Positions 1 to 11,083 of a DNA stretch of 64,000 nucleotides are shown here, piece by piece. Origin of the DNA: Sporopachydermia quercuum (taxonomy: Eukaryota; Ascomycota; Sporopachydermiomycetes; Sporopachydermiales; Sporopachydermiaceae). Each line of letters opens with the position of its first letter. Positions within the stretch are counted from its first letter, which is position 1. The position numbers and the translations under genes are program-made. Where the stretch lies: positions 1,302,001 to 1,366,000 of the forward strand of contig BCGN01000006.1 in the NCBI GenBank assembly GCA_001599295.1, read 5' to 3'. The notes under the pieces are model-generated. The model did not search any database and had not been told where the DNA came from. It saw nothing but the letters and a program-made list of their open reading frames with translations.

Positions 1-1927
1 AATCGTTTGTCTATGTCTCATCTCCTATAAACTGTGACAAATTATGTGGGGAAATTTAATCCTCGCTTACGTACAAAATAAATGTGACAAAACTTCGACC
101 GGAATCCGAGCAAACTATTTTTTTTCCGCGTCTGAAGGAATGATAAACCCAATTTTCTAATTATTCCGTACAACAGTTAGGAAAAGGCAATGCAATAATT
201 ACAGTCCTTTTTTGGAATGTGGAAGAGAAGAAGCAGAACACAAAACAAGCGAAGAAATACATCCATAATAGGAGTTTTAATGTCGCGATAAGAAAAAAAC
301 TGGAAATGAAAAAAAAAAGCTTTCACAGCTTATCACCAACTTCTTTTTCCATTCAGTGATTGATACTATAGTATAATCAATTTACCTTATTCAGTAATCG
401 TTATGCAATGAGACATACCCTATAATTGTTCTCTAACGCATCGGATGCTTGACCTTCTCTGTTCCCATTTGGTAGATGTTTTATCCGAAAGGTGGGGGCG
501 TACCTGATCTCATTCAACCCTAGAGTTGATTGTCTGCGGTAATGAACCATGAAATGAACCCAACATATTTGATGTGGAAGCGACAATTAAAATGTTGACT
601 CCTACTTATTATATTAGTTCTTCTTACTGTAGACCCGTAATATTCTCTAGAACAGTGATTTCAAGCTGATGAGAGGCAGTTGTTTGAATTCTGATTGTTG
701 AAGAAGGAAAAAGCTAACCAGAAAATAACCCTCTTCCATATGCTTCCATACCCCATCGTTAAGCATCGCATGTCCTCGTGATAATTATTTTCCGTCACAT
801 TGTACTTCTATGAAATCTATTCATTGCTTATCGGAAGATGATATCCATCGGTTCATGATGATTGTAGAATCTAGTGAGACAGTTGCAATTGATGTTTCGA
901 CTTCTGGTTCCCTTGTTTGATATTACATCTCATTTCTCTTGCACCATAATATTCTATCTTCCTTCTGCTTCTTATATTTTCCTTTCATGAGGCTAATTGA
1001 GGCCAACGAACGCACCCTAAACAGTTCGTTCACAATAATGATAATCGTATCATCCACTTGTTTCTCTTTCCAGTTAAGCCCTAACAGCACTTGATATGCG
1101 TATACTATATAACACATTATCTGCATCTGCATCACCAACAGTGCTTGATTCGTTCATCCATAACCATTTTCAACTTCATACCATCAAACCCACTAGTCAT
1201 CTTATGCACTGATTGGTCTTAGTTAATGACCGATGAGCGCATTCCGCATTCATCACATATGTTTCTGCAGCACTGACCTGCATTCCCATAAACTTAATCC
1301 CCTTGTACTTTTTCCTACTTTTATGTAATCATAAATTATTTCATTCAGACGCGTTTCATAATCCATAATTTCGTTTGAAATCGTTTCGAACTTTATACTA
1401 TGAAACGATTTCTTCTGAAAGTAGTAATTTTCAATTTCTGCTAACCGCTCGAAACATTGCAATCGAGCAAATTTCGATACGCGAGCTATGATACTGATTG
1501 TAGTTGTTGATATTTTGGTATCAGATTTATTGGTTTCAGTTTTTATTATTATCTGTGTGGTTTCATGAATTCATGGTATCGAATCTTTCTTGTTTCCATT
1601 ATTCTTCCTTTTACTTTTTACTGACAATTGGATGATGATCGAGATTGAAACAATTGAATTGTGAACTATCTCGATCAAATCAATCATACTGTGATTTGGC
1701 AAGACTTATCGTATTGTGTCGAGATTTTTCAGTATTTTAAACACGCTTCGATTCTTTATCAGTTGAGTAGTTAGATGACCTCTAAATAGTGTTTTGTGTT
1801 GATCTTCGTATCTGGGAAGTGACACGTTACTGTTTCAAAGTGTCTTATTGAATTTTCGGAATAAATTCCTGATTTTATAGTCAGTTCTCCTAATATTCTA
1901 CCAATACGATATAAAACCAACTACACA
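1..1927. other. Leading stretch with no supported gene
   Basis: No gene here can be supported. The minus strand has a 105-codon open stretch at 1253-1570 and shorter open pieces at 923-1138 and 401-586, but none matches a family I recognise and I could not join them with convincing splice sites. The last 100 bases hold a TATA-like element (around 1911) just before the plus-strand gene that starts at 1928. Confidence 0.5.
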
Positions 1928-3298
1928 ATGACAAATCCTGAAATACAAATCCTGAAGACACGACAACCGGTCGAAGCTGTCGGAGATAAAGAGGAATCTA
2001 ACATAGATTCGGCTCCAAACTCTGTTGAAGGAAGTTACAGTCCGGGTCAGTCATCTGATTCAAACTCGGTTCCTGATTCTACCACTCCAGCAAGTCCTTC
2101 TAAACTCTCTTCCAAAACACAAATCGACCTTCGTGGTACATCTGTTTCCTCGGGCTCCAATTATAGTTCCTCGGAGACTCTCTCTGAGGGCCTTCGCAAA
2201 CACAGACCAAGCAATCTGACATTAGCTGATTCGAACTTAATCAAGAAAACAGAACTTCTAGTGCCAAAAAGTGCTAGAGAACGAATGGCTCTGAGCATAA
2301 TATCTCCAGGTCTACCACCGTTGACGTCGGCGATGAAAGCCTCTGTTCAGATTTCAAGGTCGATTTTCGATCAACAGAAACGGCTAATTGCCGAACGGCA
2401 AAAAGTTGATTCTGCTGGAACTCAAACTAATTATACCACAGGTGATGAGCCTGATACTGAACATACTAGCAATGCTTCTAGTGCGAATACTGAAATATCT
2501 GGCTCATCTTTAACTGATTCAACACTTGTTGATAAATCTGACAATAACACCAAAAATGATATTAATAGTAATAATTATAATAATAATAATAATAATAGTA
2601 ATGAAGGAAACCTGAACCCAACAGGGGAACCTAAAAATCCTATCTCATCTTTCAGTTCTTCTCGGAATGTGAAAACGCAACCTCCTCCTCCTCTCAATAT
2701 GACCTTTGATCCCCCTTCAGCGAGTTCTGCTGTACCGGAAATTAAATCTGCTCCGGCTCATAAAACTCGATATAACCTTCATGATCCTATGGGTTATCCA
2801 AATGCTCGGCCAGGTTCCAGCTATGGTCCTATGAGACATCCTCCTCCAGGAAGGAATAGATTTTATTCCCCTTATGGATANAGAAGCTTTGGATCTGTAT
2901 ACGCTCCTGGTCCTGTTGCTCCCGTTTTTGGTCATCGGCGTCCACCTAGAATGAGTGCTGTTCCTGGAGGACCCACTGAAATTCCTGTGCCGAATTCTGT
3001 TATTAGTAGCAGTGGAAGATCACGGAATAACTATGCTGATATATACAGTCAATCGTCAGCAAATGTGAGTAGGGCAAACGGTTCCCCTGTCGTTACAGAT
3101 ATTTTTGTTGACCATACAATGCGTACGGCGCCAATGTCAATCCAGACCCCTTTGGCACGTAAAGAAATGGCTTTGGAGAAATCACTACCTGATTTCGACC
3201 CAGCAGATCCTTACAATAACGAGGAGATTGTTTTGACGAAAAGAAGGTTTATGGCTATTTGTTCGGAAATGTGGGATAAATATTTGGCAGCTGAGTAA
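1928..3298 (+). CDS. Unassigned Ser/Asn-rich protein, 456 aa
   Basis: I do not recognise this protein. It is a single exon starting at the first ATG, closely preceded by an AT-rich leader. About two thirds is low complexity: Ser/Thr/Pro-rich at the N-terminus, a poly-Asn run near residues 215-226 and a Pro/Arg/Tyr-rich part near 280-340. Two stretches look ordered: a predicted helical segment around residues 108-160 (containing SARERMALSIISPGLPPL) and the C-terminal 50 residues ending in MAICSEMWDKYLAAE. There is no signal peptide or membrane segment. Composition suggests a nuclear or cytoplasmic regulatory protein, which is only inference. One unresolved base at 2881 gives one unknown residue. 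It is convergent with ELP3. Confidence 0.75.
   Translation: MTNPEIQILKTRQPVEAVGDKEESNIDSAPNSVEGSYSPGQSSDSNSVPDSTTPASPSKLSSKTQIDLRGTSVSSGSNYSSSETLSEGLRKHRPSNLTLADSNLIKKTELLVPKSARERMALSIISPGLPPLTSAMKASVQISRSIFDQQKRLIAERQKVDSAGTQTNYTTGDEPDTEHTSNASSANTEISGSSLTDSTLVDKSDNNTKNDINSNNYNNNNNNSNEGNLNPTGEPKNPISSFSSSRNVKTQPPPPLNMTFDPPSASSAVPEIKSAPAHKTRYNLHDPMGYPNARPGSSYGPMRHPPPGRNRFYSPYGXRSFGSVYAPGPVAPVFGHRRPPRMSAVPGGPTEIPVPNSVISSSGRSRNNYADIYSQSSANVSRANGSPVVTDIFVDHTMRTAPMSIQTPLARKEMALEKSLPDFDPADPYNNEEIVLTKRRFMAICSEMWDKYLAAE
2561..2601 (+). repeat. AAT trinucleotide run coding poly-Asn
   Basis: An imperfect AAT/AAC microsatellite inside the Ser/Asn-rich coding region. It encodes a run of asparagines broken by single Ser and Tyr residues and is a likely site of length variation between strains. 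Confidence 0.85.
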
Positions 3299-4314
3299 TA
3301 TTTGGTCACTGTTCTTTCGTTTTTTAGCAAGTGTAATATATAATACAAATGGCGTTAATTCTAAATTATATTTGATATATCATAGCTTCTAGAAGTTCGG
3401 GTACAATTGCTGTAGGGCTCTCTTTGTGTCTGTTATGATAAACGATAAGAATGTTATCTTTACGTACCTACCAAGTAGTAGGCGGATTTCTATGATCGAT
3501 TAGCCCGCTTGTTGGTAAAGACGAATAAATTTATAGTTAAATATAAGCATTAAACATAATTTATGTAGATGCATACACTTCCAAATCATACAAAAGTTCT
3601 CTGTGTCTATTTCAGAAAGGTGTTTGTAGTATGCAAAAAAAAAAAATTTCTGAAATGTAGAGCGAAGTTCTAGGTCGTCTCAATGCTTTGTTCCTACTCA
3701 TCATCTTCTTCTTATTCTTCGTTTTCAATAGCTCACTACACAAGGTAATGGCTTGATCTGTTGCATATTTGTTGATGTCGGACGAAACATAAGACCAACA
3801 GAGCCAATCAAGACCAACACTTCATTATACAAGAAATTGAATTATCACCACTTCAGTATTCTTCAACTATTCGTGCTCTTTTATCTTAATGGCTAGTAGC
3901 ATCTTCTAAAGAGAAACGACACCTACTTCAGTACAGCTGCATGGCATCAATATGTTATCATAGCTCAAAACAAATGTATTCTGAAATTTTTCAGTTTCAA
4001 TACTAGTAGTCTCAATAGGATTTCATTAATAACTAGAACAATGATTATCTCGTATTTCACAGTTTTTCAAATAAAGACTTCTCCATTATATAATCATTAT
4101 AACAACCCTTTCCTTTTATTACAATACTACGGCAGTCACGAACTTGCAACTAGAGTACATCATAAAGGATTATTGTATTTAATTCAATTAACCGTGAGAT
4201 TATATCTACTATCAGCCTTCTGTTAAAATATATTACATCCATTAGAACTTACTAACATTCAGCGATTAATCAATGCAATGAAAACAAAAAAAAATCCTAT
4301 TCCCACCTTTCCCA
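3299..4314. other. Convergent intergenic region
   Basis: This holds the 3' ends of the Ser/Asn-rich gene (+) and ELP3 (-). It is AT-rich, with an A9 run near 3635 and several possible poly(A) signals. I see no gene in it. Confidence 0.6.
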
Positions 4315-5976
4315 CTACAACATCTTTGACATATATGGTCCATCCAAAAAATAACCTAACCTAGCATAATAATTTCTTACCCCAACTCCAGAAATAACAG
4401 AAATCTTCTCACTTCCATGTTCTTCTCGTGCAATTCTTTCAGCTTCTTCCATAAGCAAAGTACCGAAACCTTGATGTTGGAACTTTCTTGGATCTCTACC
4501 ATGCAAAGGAACAACTGATCCATAAACGTGTAATTCTCTCACAAGACTTGTCCGTTGTTTGGTCAACTCTTCTCTATATGTATATTTTTCAGAACAAAGT
4601 CTTAATCGCAATAGCCCTATAAGAATATCTTGCTTTGGGTCCTCATAGCTAAGGAATGTCTCCCAACCTCCGTTAGCAGTATAATCTCTTCTGATGAATT
4701 CTACTTGATCTGGGTGGACCTTATGATGCACTTCTTGAATTCCGACTTCTCTTGCTCGAACATCTCGACAGGTTGTACCAAAATCTTTCATGCGGGCCAA
4801 GGCCAACTCCCGTAGATTACCATTCTCAACCCCAGCAGTGACCAATGGCATAGGGATATCTCTTTGAACCCGGTAGATTCTTGTCCAAGGCGGCACCAAA
4901 GCCATAATTCTTGCTATCAGGTCAATAAGAGCATTAGCATTATATGATTTGTACTTACCGAGCTTCCACAGCTCGTATAAACCTGTTCCTCGAATAACTA
5001 AAGTAGGGTAAAGCTTGAGGCCATCGGTACGGAATGATGGGTTATCAAAATACTCTTGGAATTGTTCAATATCTCTTTCCATACCCATATTTGGTAAATC
5101 AGGCATCATATGACTTACTACTTTATATCCAGCATCTTTAGCATATGCAAATGTTTCGCACACAGCTTTGACGGTATGACCTCTATTGGTATCTCTTGCA
5201 ACATCTTCATACACACTTTGAACTCCGATTTCAAGCCGAGTGCACCCATAACGAAGCATATCGGACAAATGGGTTTCCGTACAGTAATCAGGCCTAGTCT
5301 CGATAGTAATACCCACACATTTGGTGTTGGAGAACTGAGAATACTTCACTGACTCATCAACATCTGTGCCAGTGTACCCTGATAAGGCATTATGCAACTG
5401 AGCAATGAACTCTTCTCTATATTCTTTGGGAAGTGACATGAAAGTGCCTCCCATGATAATATATTCTACTTTATCAATGCTGTGGCCCAGTTGTCTTAAT
5501 TGTTCAATGCGCCCTCTGGCCTGTTCATATGGGTCATACCGTGCCCTGATAGCCCGCATCGACGTGGGTTCATACCCTGTGTAAGATTGTGTAGAATACT
5601 CAAAATCAGAATCAGGACCACCAGGACAGTAGACGCAAATGTTTCCTGTGTAAGCAATGTGCGGACATCTATGTGGTTTACACATCACGGCTACCACAGC
5701 AATACCTGAAGCTGTTCGAACTGGTTTCGCCTTTAATTTAGGCAAAAGGTACTTCTTGTATTGATCCGGAATAGACGAAATAATATCAGTGAGTCTGGGT
5801 TGGGATTTTAATTTGTATTTTTTTGACATTCGGCCTATTAAACCGTTGAGATTCACTTCTCTTGAATTGTTAAGACTTCCTACAAGCTCTACCGTGATAT
5901 CGGTACAGCATTGTAAGAATCTTTCATGCTCTGGAGCAAGCTTTTGTTTATTCTTGGGTCCCTTTTCACGAGCCAT
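4315..5976 (-). CDS. ELP3: Elongator catalytic subunit Elp3
   Basis: Elp3 is the catalytic subunit of Elongator, which starts 5-carboxymethyl modification of wobble uridine in tRNA (5-methoxycarbonylmethyl and related groups) using acetyl-CoA and radical SAM chemistry. The protein is 553 residues, the usual length for the family, in a single exon from the first ATG. The radical SAM domain spans about residues 85-375, with the cluster ligands C104, C114 and C117 ([14 protein letters not shown]). A C-terminal GNAT acetyltransferase domain follows (about 400-553), with the acetyl-CoA loop HQGFGTLLM. The match is strong along the whole length. The upstream region carries three copies of a GATCAYGTGATC-like motif that may be a promoter element. 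Confidence 0.97.
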   Translation of the reverse strand: MAREKGPKNKQKLAPEHERFLQCCTDITVELVGSLNNSREVNLNGLIGRMSKKYKLKSQPRLTDIISSIPDQYKKYLLPKLKAKPVRTASGIAVVAVMCKPHRCPHIAYTGNICVYCPGGPDSDFEYSTQSYTGYEPTSMRAIRARYDPYEQARGRIEQLRQLGHSIDKVEYIIMGGTFMSLPKEYREEFIAQLHNALSGYTGTDVDESVKYSQFSNTKCVGITIETRPDYCTETHLSDMLRYGCTRLEIGVQSVYEDVARDTNRGHTVKAVCETFAYAKDAGYKVVSHMMPDLPNMGMERDIEQFQEYFDNPSFRTDGLKLYPTLVIRGTGLYELWKLGKYKSYNANALIDLIARIMALVPPWTRIYRVQRDIPMPLVTAGVENGNLRELALARMKDFGTTCRDVRAREVGIQEVHHKVHPDQVEFIRRDYTANGGWETFLSYEDPKQDILIGLLRLRLCSEKYTYREELTKQRTSLVRELHVYGSVVPLHGRDPRKFQHQGFGTLLMEEAERIAREEHGSEKISVISGVGVRNYYARLGYFLDGPYMSKML

Positions 5977-6162
5977 TGTAGATCGAGTATTTAGGACAGT
6001 TTTGTTGTGATCACTAATCTAATTGAACTATTCGTTTGGTGCAGTTATTTATGATTTATGAATGCAGATAAGAATAAGCGAATGACATAGGAATGAAATA
6101 ATCGAAAATTTTTTATAAACGAATTAAAAAGATTATTTGTATGATGAAATTGTTCTGTGCGA

Positions 6163-6174
6163 GATCATGTGATC
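6163..6174. promoter_or_regulatory. GATCATGTGATC palindrome-like site 1
   Basis: The first of three related 12-bp sites upstream of ELP3, about 190 bp from its start codon. It is one base from a perfect palindrome around a CAYGTG core and resembles the RTCACRTG sites bound by Cbf1-type bHLH factors in yeasts. The binding factor is inferred. Confidence 0.45.
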
Positions 6175-6422
6175 TTGTACGTGTTTATGTTGCGTTGTCA
6201 AAGAAAAGAATATTAGTTGATAATGAGATAAAGTGTGGAGAATAAAAGAATTTAGGGATCTACAACGTAACTTACTACACTATCTACTCTTTAACTTTGA
6301 AAGTATTAATTATATATTTAAGCCTGCTAGAAAAAAATTGGTAAAACCAAAAATAACTGATTGTTTTGGTAGAAGTGGGTCTAAAAGCATCAAGGCATAA
6401 TTGAGATCATCATCCAATTGCA

Positions 6423-6434
6423 GATCACGTGATT
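6423..6434. promoter_or_regulatory. GATCACGTGATT site 2
   Basis: The second site upstream of ELP3, with a perfect CACGTG core flanked by AT on both sides. It matches the yeast Cbf1 consensus TCACGTGA. It lies about 450 bp upstream of the ELP3 start. Confidence 0.45.
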
Positions 6435-6473
6435 TTGTTCATTCTTCCCACTTAAAGTTTTATTCATGTTTGA

Positions 6474-6485
6474 GATCATGTGATC
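6474..6485. promoter_or_regulatory. GATCATGTGATC site 3
   Basis: The third site, identical to site 1 and about 40 bp from site 2. Two exact copies and one variant within 320 bp are unlikely to be chance. Confidence 0.45.
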
Positions 6486-6722
6486 TAGCACCAGTTTGCA
6501 TACCTCCTACTGTAGAATCAACTTTTCGAAAGAAAAAGCACAATTATTTACATTCTCAGAAGTGTCAATACTAAGACTCATTATTTCCATTTATTCGATC
6601 GCCTATTTCCCAAATTCAGCCCTCAAATTCCTACAATCTTTAATAGAACATCAACTCTTCTATTCAGTTATATACAAAAATGGAAACCACCTCTTTCACT
6701 CCCAATAATATCAGTATTTACA

Positions 6723-7874
6723 CTACCTCTTCTCGACAGAAGGAGGACTTCTCAAAATATCACCATGAGATTTCATGCACTTCAATGCCAAATTCATATC
6801 CTCCGATGGCTTGGCTCTAATTGGTTCATCAACATCACTTTCAAAGGAAGAACCAATAAGCAATACACTATTTGGCTCAGATGCAACATCAATGGCGAAG
6901 ACTATGTAGTTCACAATATCATTTTCTTGTGTTTTCTTATTTTTGGTCTTATTATCAATCACTGTCAGTCTTTGCTTGGTATCGAATCGATAAACAACTT
7001 GTACATTTTCTAAAGGACGCCCAGGTAGTTGAACAGCTTGAAAACTAATGATCTTTGGCAGTTGATTGAACTTCACAAGTTCCCATTCATACGATATATT
7101 CTGGGGAATATTCTTTAATCTTGCTTCTAATGCTTCTTCCACCCAAATAGACAGTGAATGTGAAACTGGTTTGATATTTTTCCTGATAACTGTTAGCTAC
7201 GTTGAACAACAAGTGGTACTATTAGCATTCAACTTAATCAGTGAATACTTACTTTGCAAAAGCTTGATTTACCGAAACAAACTGAAGCATTGCTTCATTA
7301 CGCCAGTGACTGAACTTAGGTTTATATCCACTTTGCCATCTGAATAAACCAATCCTGTACCATTTGTTAGGAAATTCCGTTATGAAAGACATCGTTGCCT
7401 TTGAGTAACCACATATAACCAACTCCATAGGCAGAACCAACTCCATAGGCAGCCAGCACTGGTACTTACATTAGAGTGTTATAGAAAAATAATCCTGCCC
7501 GTTTGTAATATGCTTTGACAAATTTTAATGGATTAGAGAAAAGTGAAGGGACATTTGGACCTGTAGGAGGAATAAAAGTCTCTATTTATCTGTTAGTTAT
7601 TTGATCGATCAATCTTTAACCATTTGGTACATTGACAACGGGGTTCATGCCGAGTGTTATTAGCTCCTCGTCAGACAAGTCACATACCCATGGAAACACC
7701 AAAAAAACGTATATTAACGGGTTTTAATTCTGTTTTATTGTTGTCAGATGCAAATCTTTTGGTCATCAACAATCCACCATTTCTTAGTAATAATGGTGAG
7801 AATGCGGAACCATTACATCCTCTAGTTAACAGACCAGTAGGAGCTGATATTGCTATTCTTGCTAATGATGACAT
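6723..7874 (-). CDS. MBA1: Mitochondrial ribosome receptor Mba1 (mL45/Tim44-like)
   Basis: Mba1 binds the mitochondrial ribosome to the inner membrane and helps insert newly made proteins alongside Oxa1. I assemble four exons (7688-7874, 7470-7581, 7253-7354, 6723-7182) into 286 residues, near the family's usual length; all phases agree. The N-terminus (MSSLARIAISAPTGLLTRG) is a classic Arg/Ser matrix presequence. The Tim44/mL45-like domain follows, with the pattern F-x-S-V-N-Q-A-F-A-K then WVEEALEARL typical of the family. Introns are 106, 115 and 70 bp, with donors GTATGT, GTAAGT and GTAAGT; the last ends GCTAACAGTTATCAG. Intron 2 contains an exact 18-bp tandem duplication. The family call rests on recognised sequence patterns; the splice model is inferred. 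Confidence 0.82.
7417..7452. repeat. 18-bp exact tandem duplication in MBA1 intron 2
   Basis: Two adjacent identical 18-bp units (AACCAACTCCATAGGCAG on the plus strand) fall wholly inside the 115-bp second intron of MBA1. Confidence 0.9.
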
Positions 7875-8316
7875 TATCGTTCTTTATCCTCTTCACCAAG
7901 TACGGTATTAGCTTCTACGAGTTATTGTTATGATTTTAAGTAATATGTGATGAAGCATGAGCATCAAATGTATATATCAATGGATTGCTAGAAAAACTTN
8001 GCTGAAAAGTAAAAGTCGGCCAATGAACAAAAATGGAAACTAAAGTTTATATATTACATGGTCTTATGCGCAATATGCCGTTTACGCATATTATGCATGA
8101 TTCTACTTGATAGTATGTCATTAAACATCATAGGAGTATCTCCCAAATCTTCAACAAAAGATCATTAAGATCAATCACAACTATGAATTGAACAGCATAA
8201 ATATTTGATTTAAATACTTGATTGCTGGTTATAAATGCCTATCTAGCATACATAAAGCAACTCTCATTTTTTGTGCCGCATTTATTTCTCATATAGCCAA
8301 CCATTTACTCCTTTGC
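7875..8316. other. MBA1 promoter and YOP1 3' region
   Basis: An AT-rich spacer with an unresolved base near 8000. It contains an interrupted inverted repeat, ATGCG...CGCAT (about 8066-8090). No gene was seen. Confidence 0.55.
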
Positions 8317-9072
8317 TTACTCTTCTTTTGGTGGTTCTGGATTCTTATAGAAAATGCCTGCATTGACATAAGGAACCACAATAGGAGAAATTACATTTTG
8401 GTAAACCACTGTAGCACCATTGGTTGCTGGAACAGCAATGTAAATCAAGAAAAGAGTCTTGAAAAGCCAGTAGAGGGGAATCCAGTAGATGATGGCGCTG
8501 CTCCAGAATTCAATGACATTCAAGAAAGCAAAAACTACCCAGTAGGTTAAAAGCTTTGTATCATCATCTTTAGTTGTTGATTCAATGGAAACAATAGAAA
8601 AGTAAGCTGGAATAGCAAAGCCAACAATGTTACTTAACAGTTGACCGACTCTGATCTTTGTTAGTATATATCCAATCAAATAAANTCATCACTTGACTTG
8701 AGCTAATAAAGCATTCTGGCGAAAAACATACCCTCCAACATTAAGGAAAAGCAGAAATAAATAAGCAGCAATTATACCACTAACAGCATATGTTTTTGGT
8801 ATCTCTATATAAATCTTTCGTTAGAACATTTGATTATTACAGCAACTTCAGGCTTATTTAAATCTCCACCTTTCAACTACAATTCACTTACTAGTCTTTG
8901 CTTCAATGTTCTGAGCAATGGGGAATTGCTTTAGTTGCTATACAGCTTGTTAGTAATAGTAATAATTTTATCAGCTCATTTAATCGTTCTTCTTTTTCCC
9001 AATCAACAAAAGAGAAAAACCTACCTCATCGAATTTCCCAAGATACGAAGCAATTTGATCAGGAATAGCCAT
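8317..9072 (-). CDS. YOP1: ER membrane-shaping protein Yop1 (DP1/HVA22 family)
   Basis: Yop1 is a reticulon-like protein whose hairpins bend the ER membrane and stabilise tubules. I join four exons (9025-9072, 8892-8937, 8732-8804, 8317-8650) into 166 residues; phases match at each junction. The N-terminus MAIPDQIASYLGKFDE runs into QLKQFPIAQNIEAK and then a first hydrophobic segment (TYAVSGIIAAYLFLLFLNVGG). The TB2/DP1/HVA22 core follows: VGQLLSNIVGFAIPAY, TKLLTYWVVFAFLNVIEFW and IIYWIPLYWLFKTLFLIYIA. These match Yop1 along its length. The C-terminal tail (KNPEPPKEE) is shorter than in S. cerevisiae. Exon 4 is assumed to start after GATCAG, which restores the conserved NVGGVGQLL; a nearer AG would not. 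Confidence 0.88.
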
Positions 9073-9974
9073 TATGTTAATTTAAGTCTCTCTATGTAGA
9101 AGTGTATACACTATTAGACTGCAAGCTCAATTGTAGTTCCAATATCTGAATATTACTAAAACATCTGGTTAAACCAATATTTTCTTCAGGTTTTTGCTTG
9201 AATGTTTACGCCACAGACAACAAATATTCAATTGGAAAAGTTAATTTATGACAATTAGTCGTTAAGCTGTTGATGCAATGAATCAACAGTAAGGAAGGCA
9301 ACGTGATCGGATGTCTGAAGGGGTAAAACTTTAAATAAGGTTCATGCAAGATGATGTGAGATTTCAAATCTTACATGAGTATTTGGAATGAGAATAGATG
9401 TTTAATGATTATATGACATGTAGTATGAACATGTAGTAGTGGGTTGATAGATTGAAGAGAGTGAAATATGTCAGTTAGCAACAAGTATTTCGAATAATAG
9501 TACTGATAATAGGTTTGTTAGTGAAAAGCTTTATGATGTGATTTGTAGATAGTGTTTATTTTGCATATGTTTTGCAGTATAACATTGGTTGTACGAACGG
9601 GACAATCTACTGATCTGACTTGAAAAATTTCGTATTCATATGTCAGCTAGAAGTAGCATAGATAGAAAGAGATACAAAGTAGAAGGAATTATCAATGCAT
9701 TTAGATATGAGTTGATATATTTTCAATAAATAGAATGCTATTGTTTTCATGGTTCTTTAAATATTTATCCTTTTCATTCGTTTTCACAAATAACCACAAT
9801 GAGTCTGGAATACTAAGATGAAAATCACGAACGGGCTACACTGTTTACATCGATCCATACATTTTATAAAGATACTTATTAGATTAAGGAAAAGCCCTAC
9901 AACATAACATAGCCTATAATTAATACCAATAAAGCTTTTTATTTATACATTATCATACTGTTATGCAAATGTAC
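9073..9974. other. YOP1 promoter and RPS6 3' region
   Basis: An AT-rich spacer of about 900 bp between two minus-strand genes. I see no open frame or RNA gene in it. Confidence 0.55.
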
Positions 9975-11083
9975 TTAGTTTCTGAGGGAAGAAGCTCTTC
10001 TCTTCTTGATTTCAGCCTTTTCAGCCTTCTTTTCGTGAAGTCTTTGAGCAACAAGTTGGGCGTATTCAGCAGCAGCATCTCTTTGAGCCTTAGCCTTCTT
10101 GACCTTGAGAGCTCTCAATCTTCTCTTGTGTTGGAGAGTTTGAGGGGTAACAAGACGTTGGATCTTAGGAGCCTTGGTGTAGGTCTTGTCACCCTTGGTA
10201 ACTTCTCTTCTGATGACGAACTTACGAACATCATCTTCCTTGGTCAAACCAAAGAACTTTCTGATGTTGTTAGCTCTCTTGGGTCCTAATCTCTTAGGGA
10301 TAGAAGTATCGGTAACACCTTCAATGGGGTTTTCACCTTGCTTGACAACAACCAAGGAAAGAACAGCAAGATCAGCACCAACAATGCAACCTCTGACACT
10401 CTTTCTCTTTCTTTCACCAGTTCTTCTGGGTCTGTAGCAAGAATGTCCCTTAGACATCAAGAGCTTAACACGGGTAGGATGTAAGACACCTTGCTTCATG
10501 GGGAAACCTTGCTTGTCGTTACCACCGGTAATCTTAAAAATATACCCCTTAAATTCATCTCCAACAGAGTCACCTTCAACTTCTTGACCCATTCTCTTTT
10601 CGTAGAAGGTTCTCAATCTGTGTTCATCGTCAATTTCGATGCACTTTTGAGTGCCATTGGCAGGGAAGGCAATATTGAGCTAAGATTATGTTAGTATTTT
10701 CATATAAATGACAAGTACCATAGTAACCAGTTTGATGATGTGATAGAGTAACATATAATCAAAGTAAACAACATATGATGCAAAAACCTCTTAATGGAAT
10801 CTCTTTTGATGGGTCTTAGTTGTCTAAGTCATTGCAAATGCTGAAGGCAGTCTTTGTCGTTGTTGANCACCAATTGTCAGTATCGATTTGCTCTTGCTGA
10901 TAATCATCGACTCATCAATTAATTCGTTGTTGTTTAACCTGTTGTTGTTGTCAATGAAAGCAATGTATATCATCTTTGAATCCTTTCTTAATCCACTTTT
11001 CCATTCTGAATCTCTACGTTACATTGCAATTACCATCATCACCACCATCAATCCTGTTATAACCATTATCCACATACTTTCAT
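9975..11083 (-). CDS. RPS6: 40S ribosomal protein eS6
   Basis: This is the small-subunit ribosomal protein eS6, a phosphorylated downstream target of TOR signalling. Exon 1 (11078-11083) is only ATG AAA; a 398-bp intron (GTATGT donor, TACTAAC branch, CTTAG acceptor) leads to exon 2 (9975-10679). The joined protein is 236 residues, the same as S. cerevisiae Rps6, and begins [20 protein letters not shown]. Family landmarks include [48 protein letters not shown] and the basic C-terminal helix ending RRASSLRN, which holds the phosphorylated serines. Codon use is strongly biased (AAG, AGA/CGT, ACC), as expected for high expression. The intron after codon 2 is a classic position for yeast ribosomal genes. 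Confidence 0.97.

Larger units (their letters stand above)
5977..6722. other. ELP3 promoter and MBA1 3' region
   Basis: An AT-rich spacer between two minus-strand genes. The notable content is three near-palindromic GATCAYGTGATC sites, listed separately. No open frame of interest was seen. Confidence 0.65.

Noticed and set aside
7654-7911. 85-codon plus-strand frame
   Set aside because: It lies antisense to MBA1 exon 1, starts with GTG and has no family match; the minus strand gives a clear presequence.
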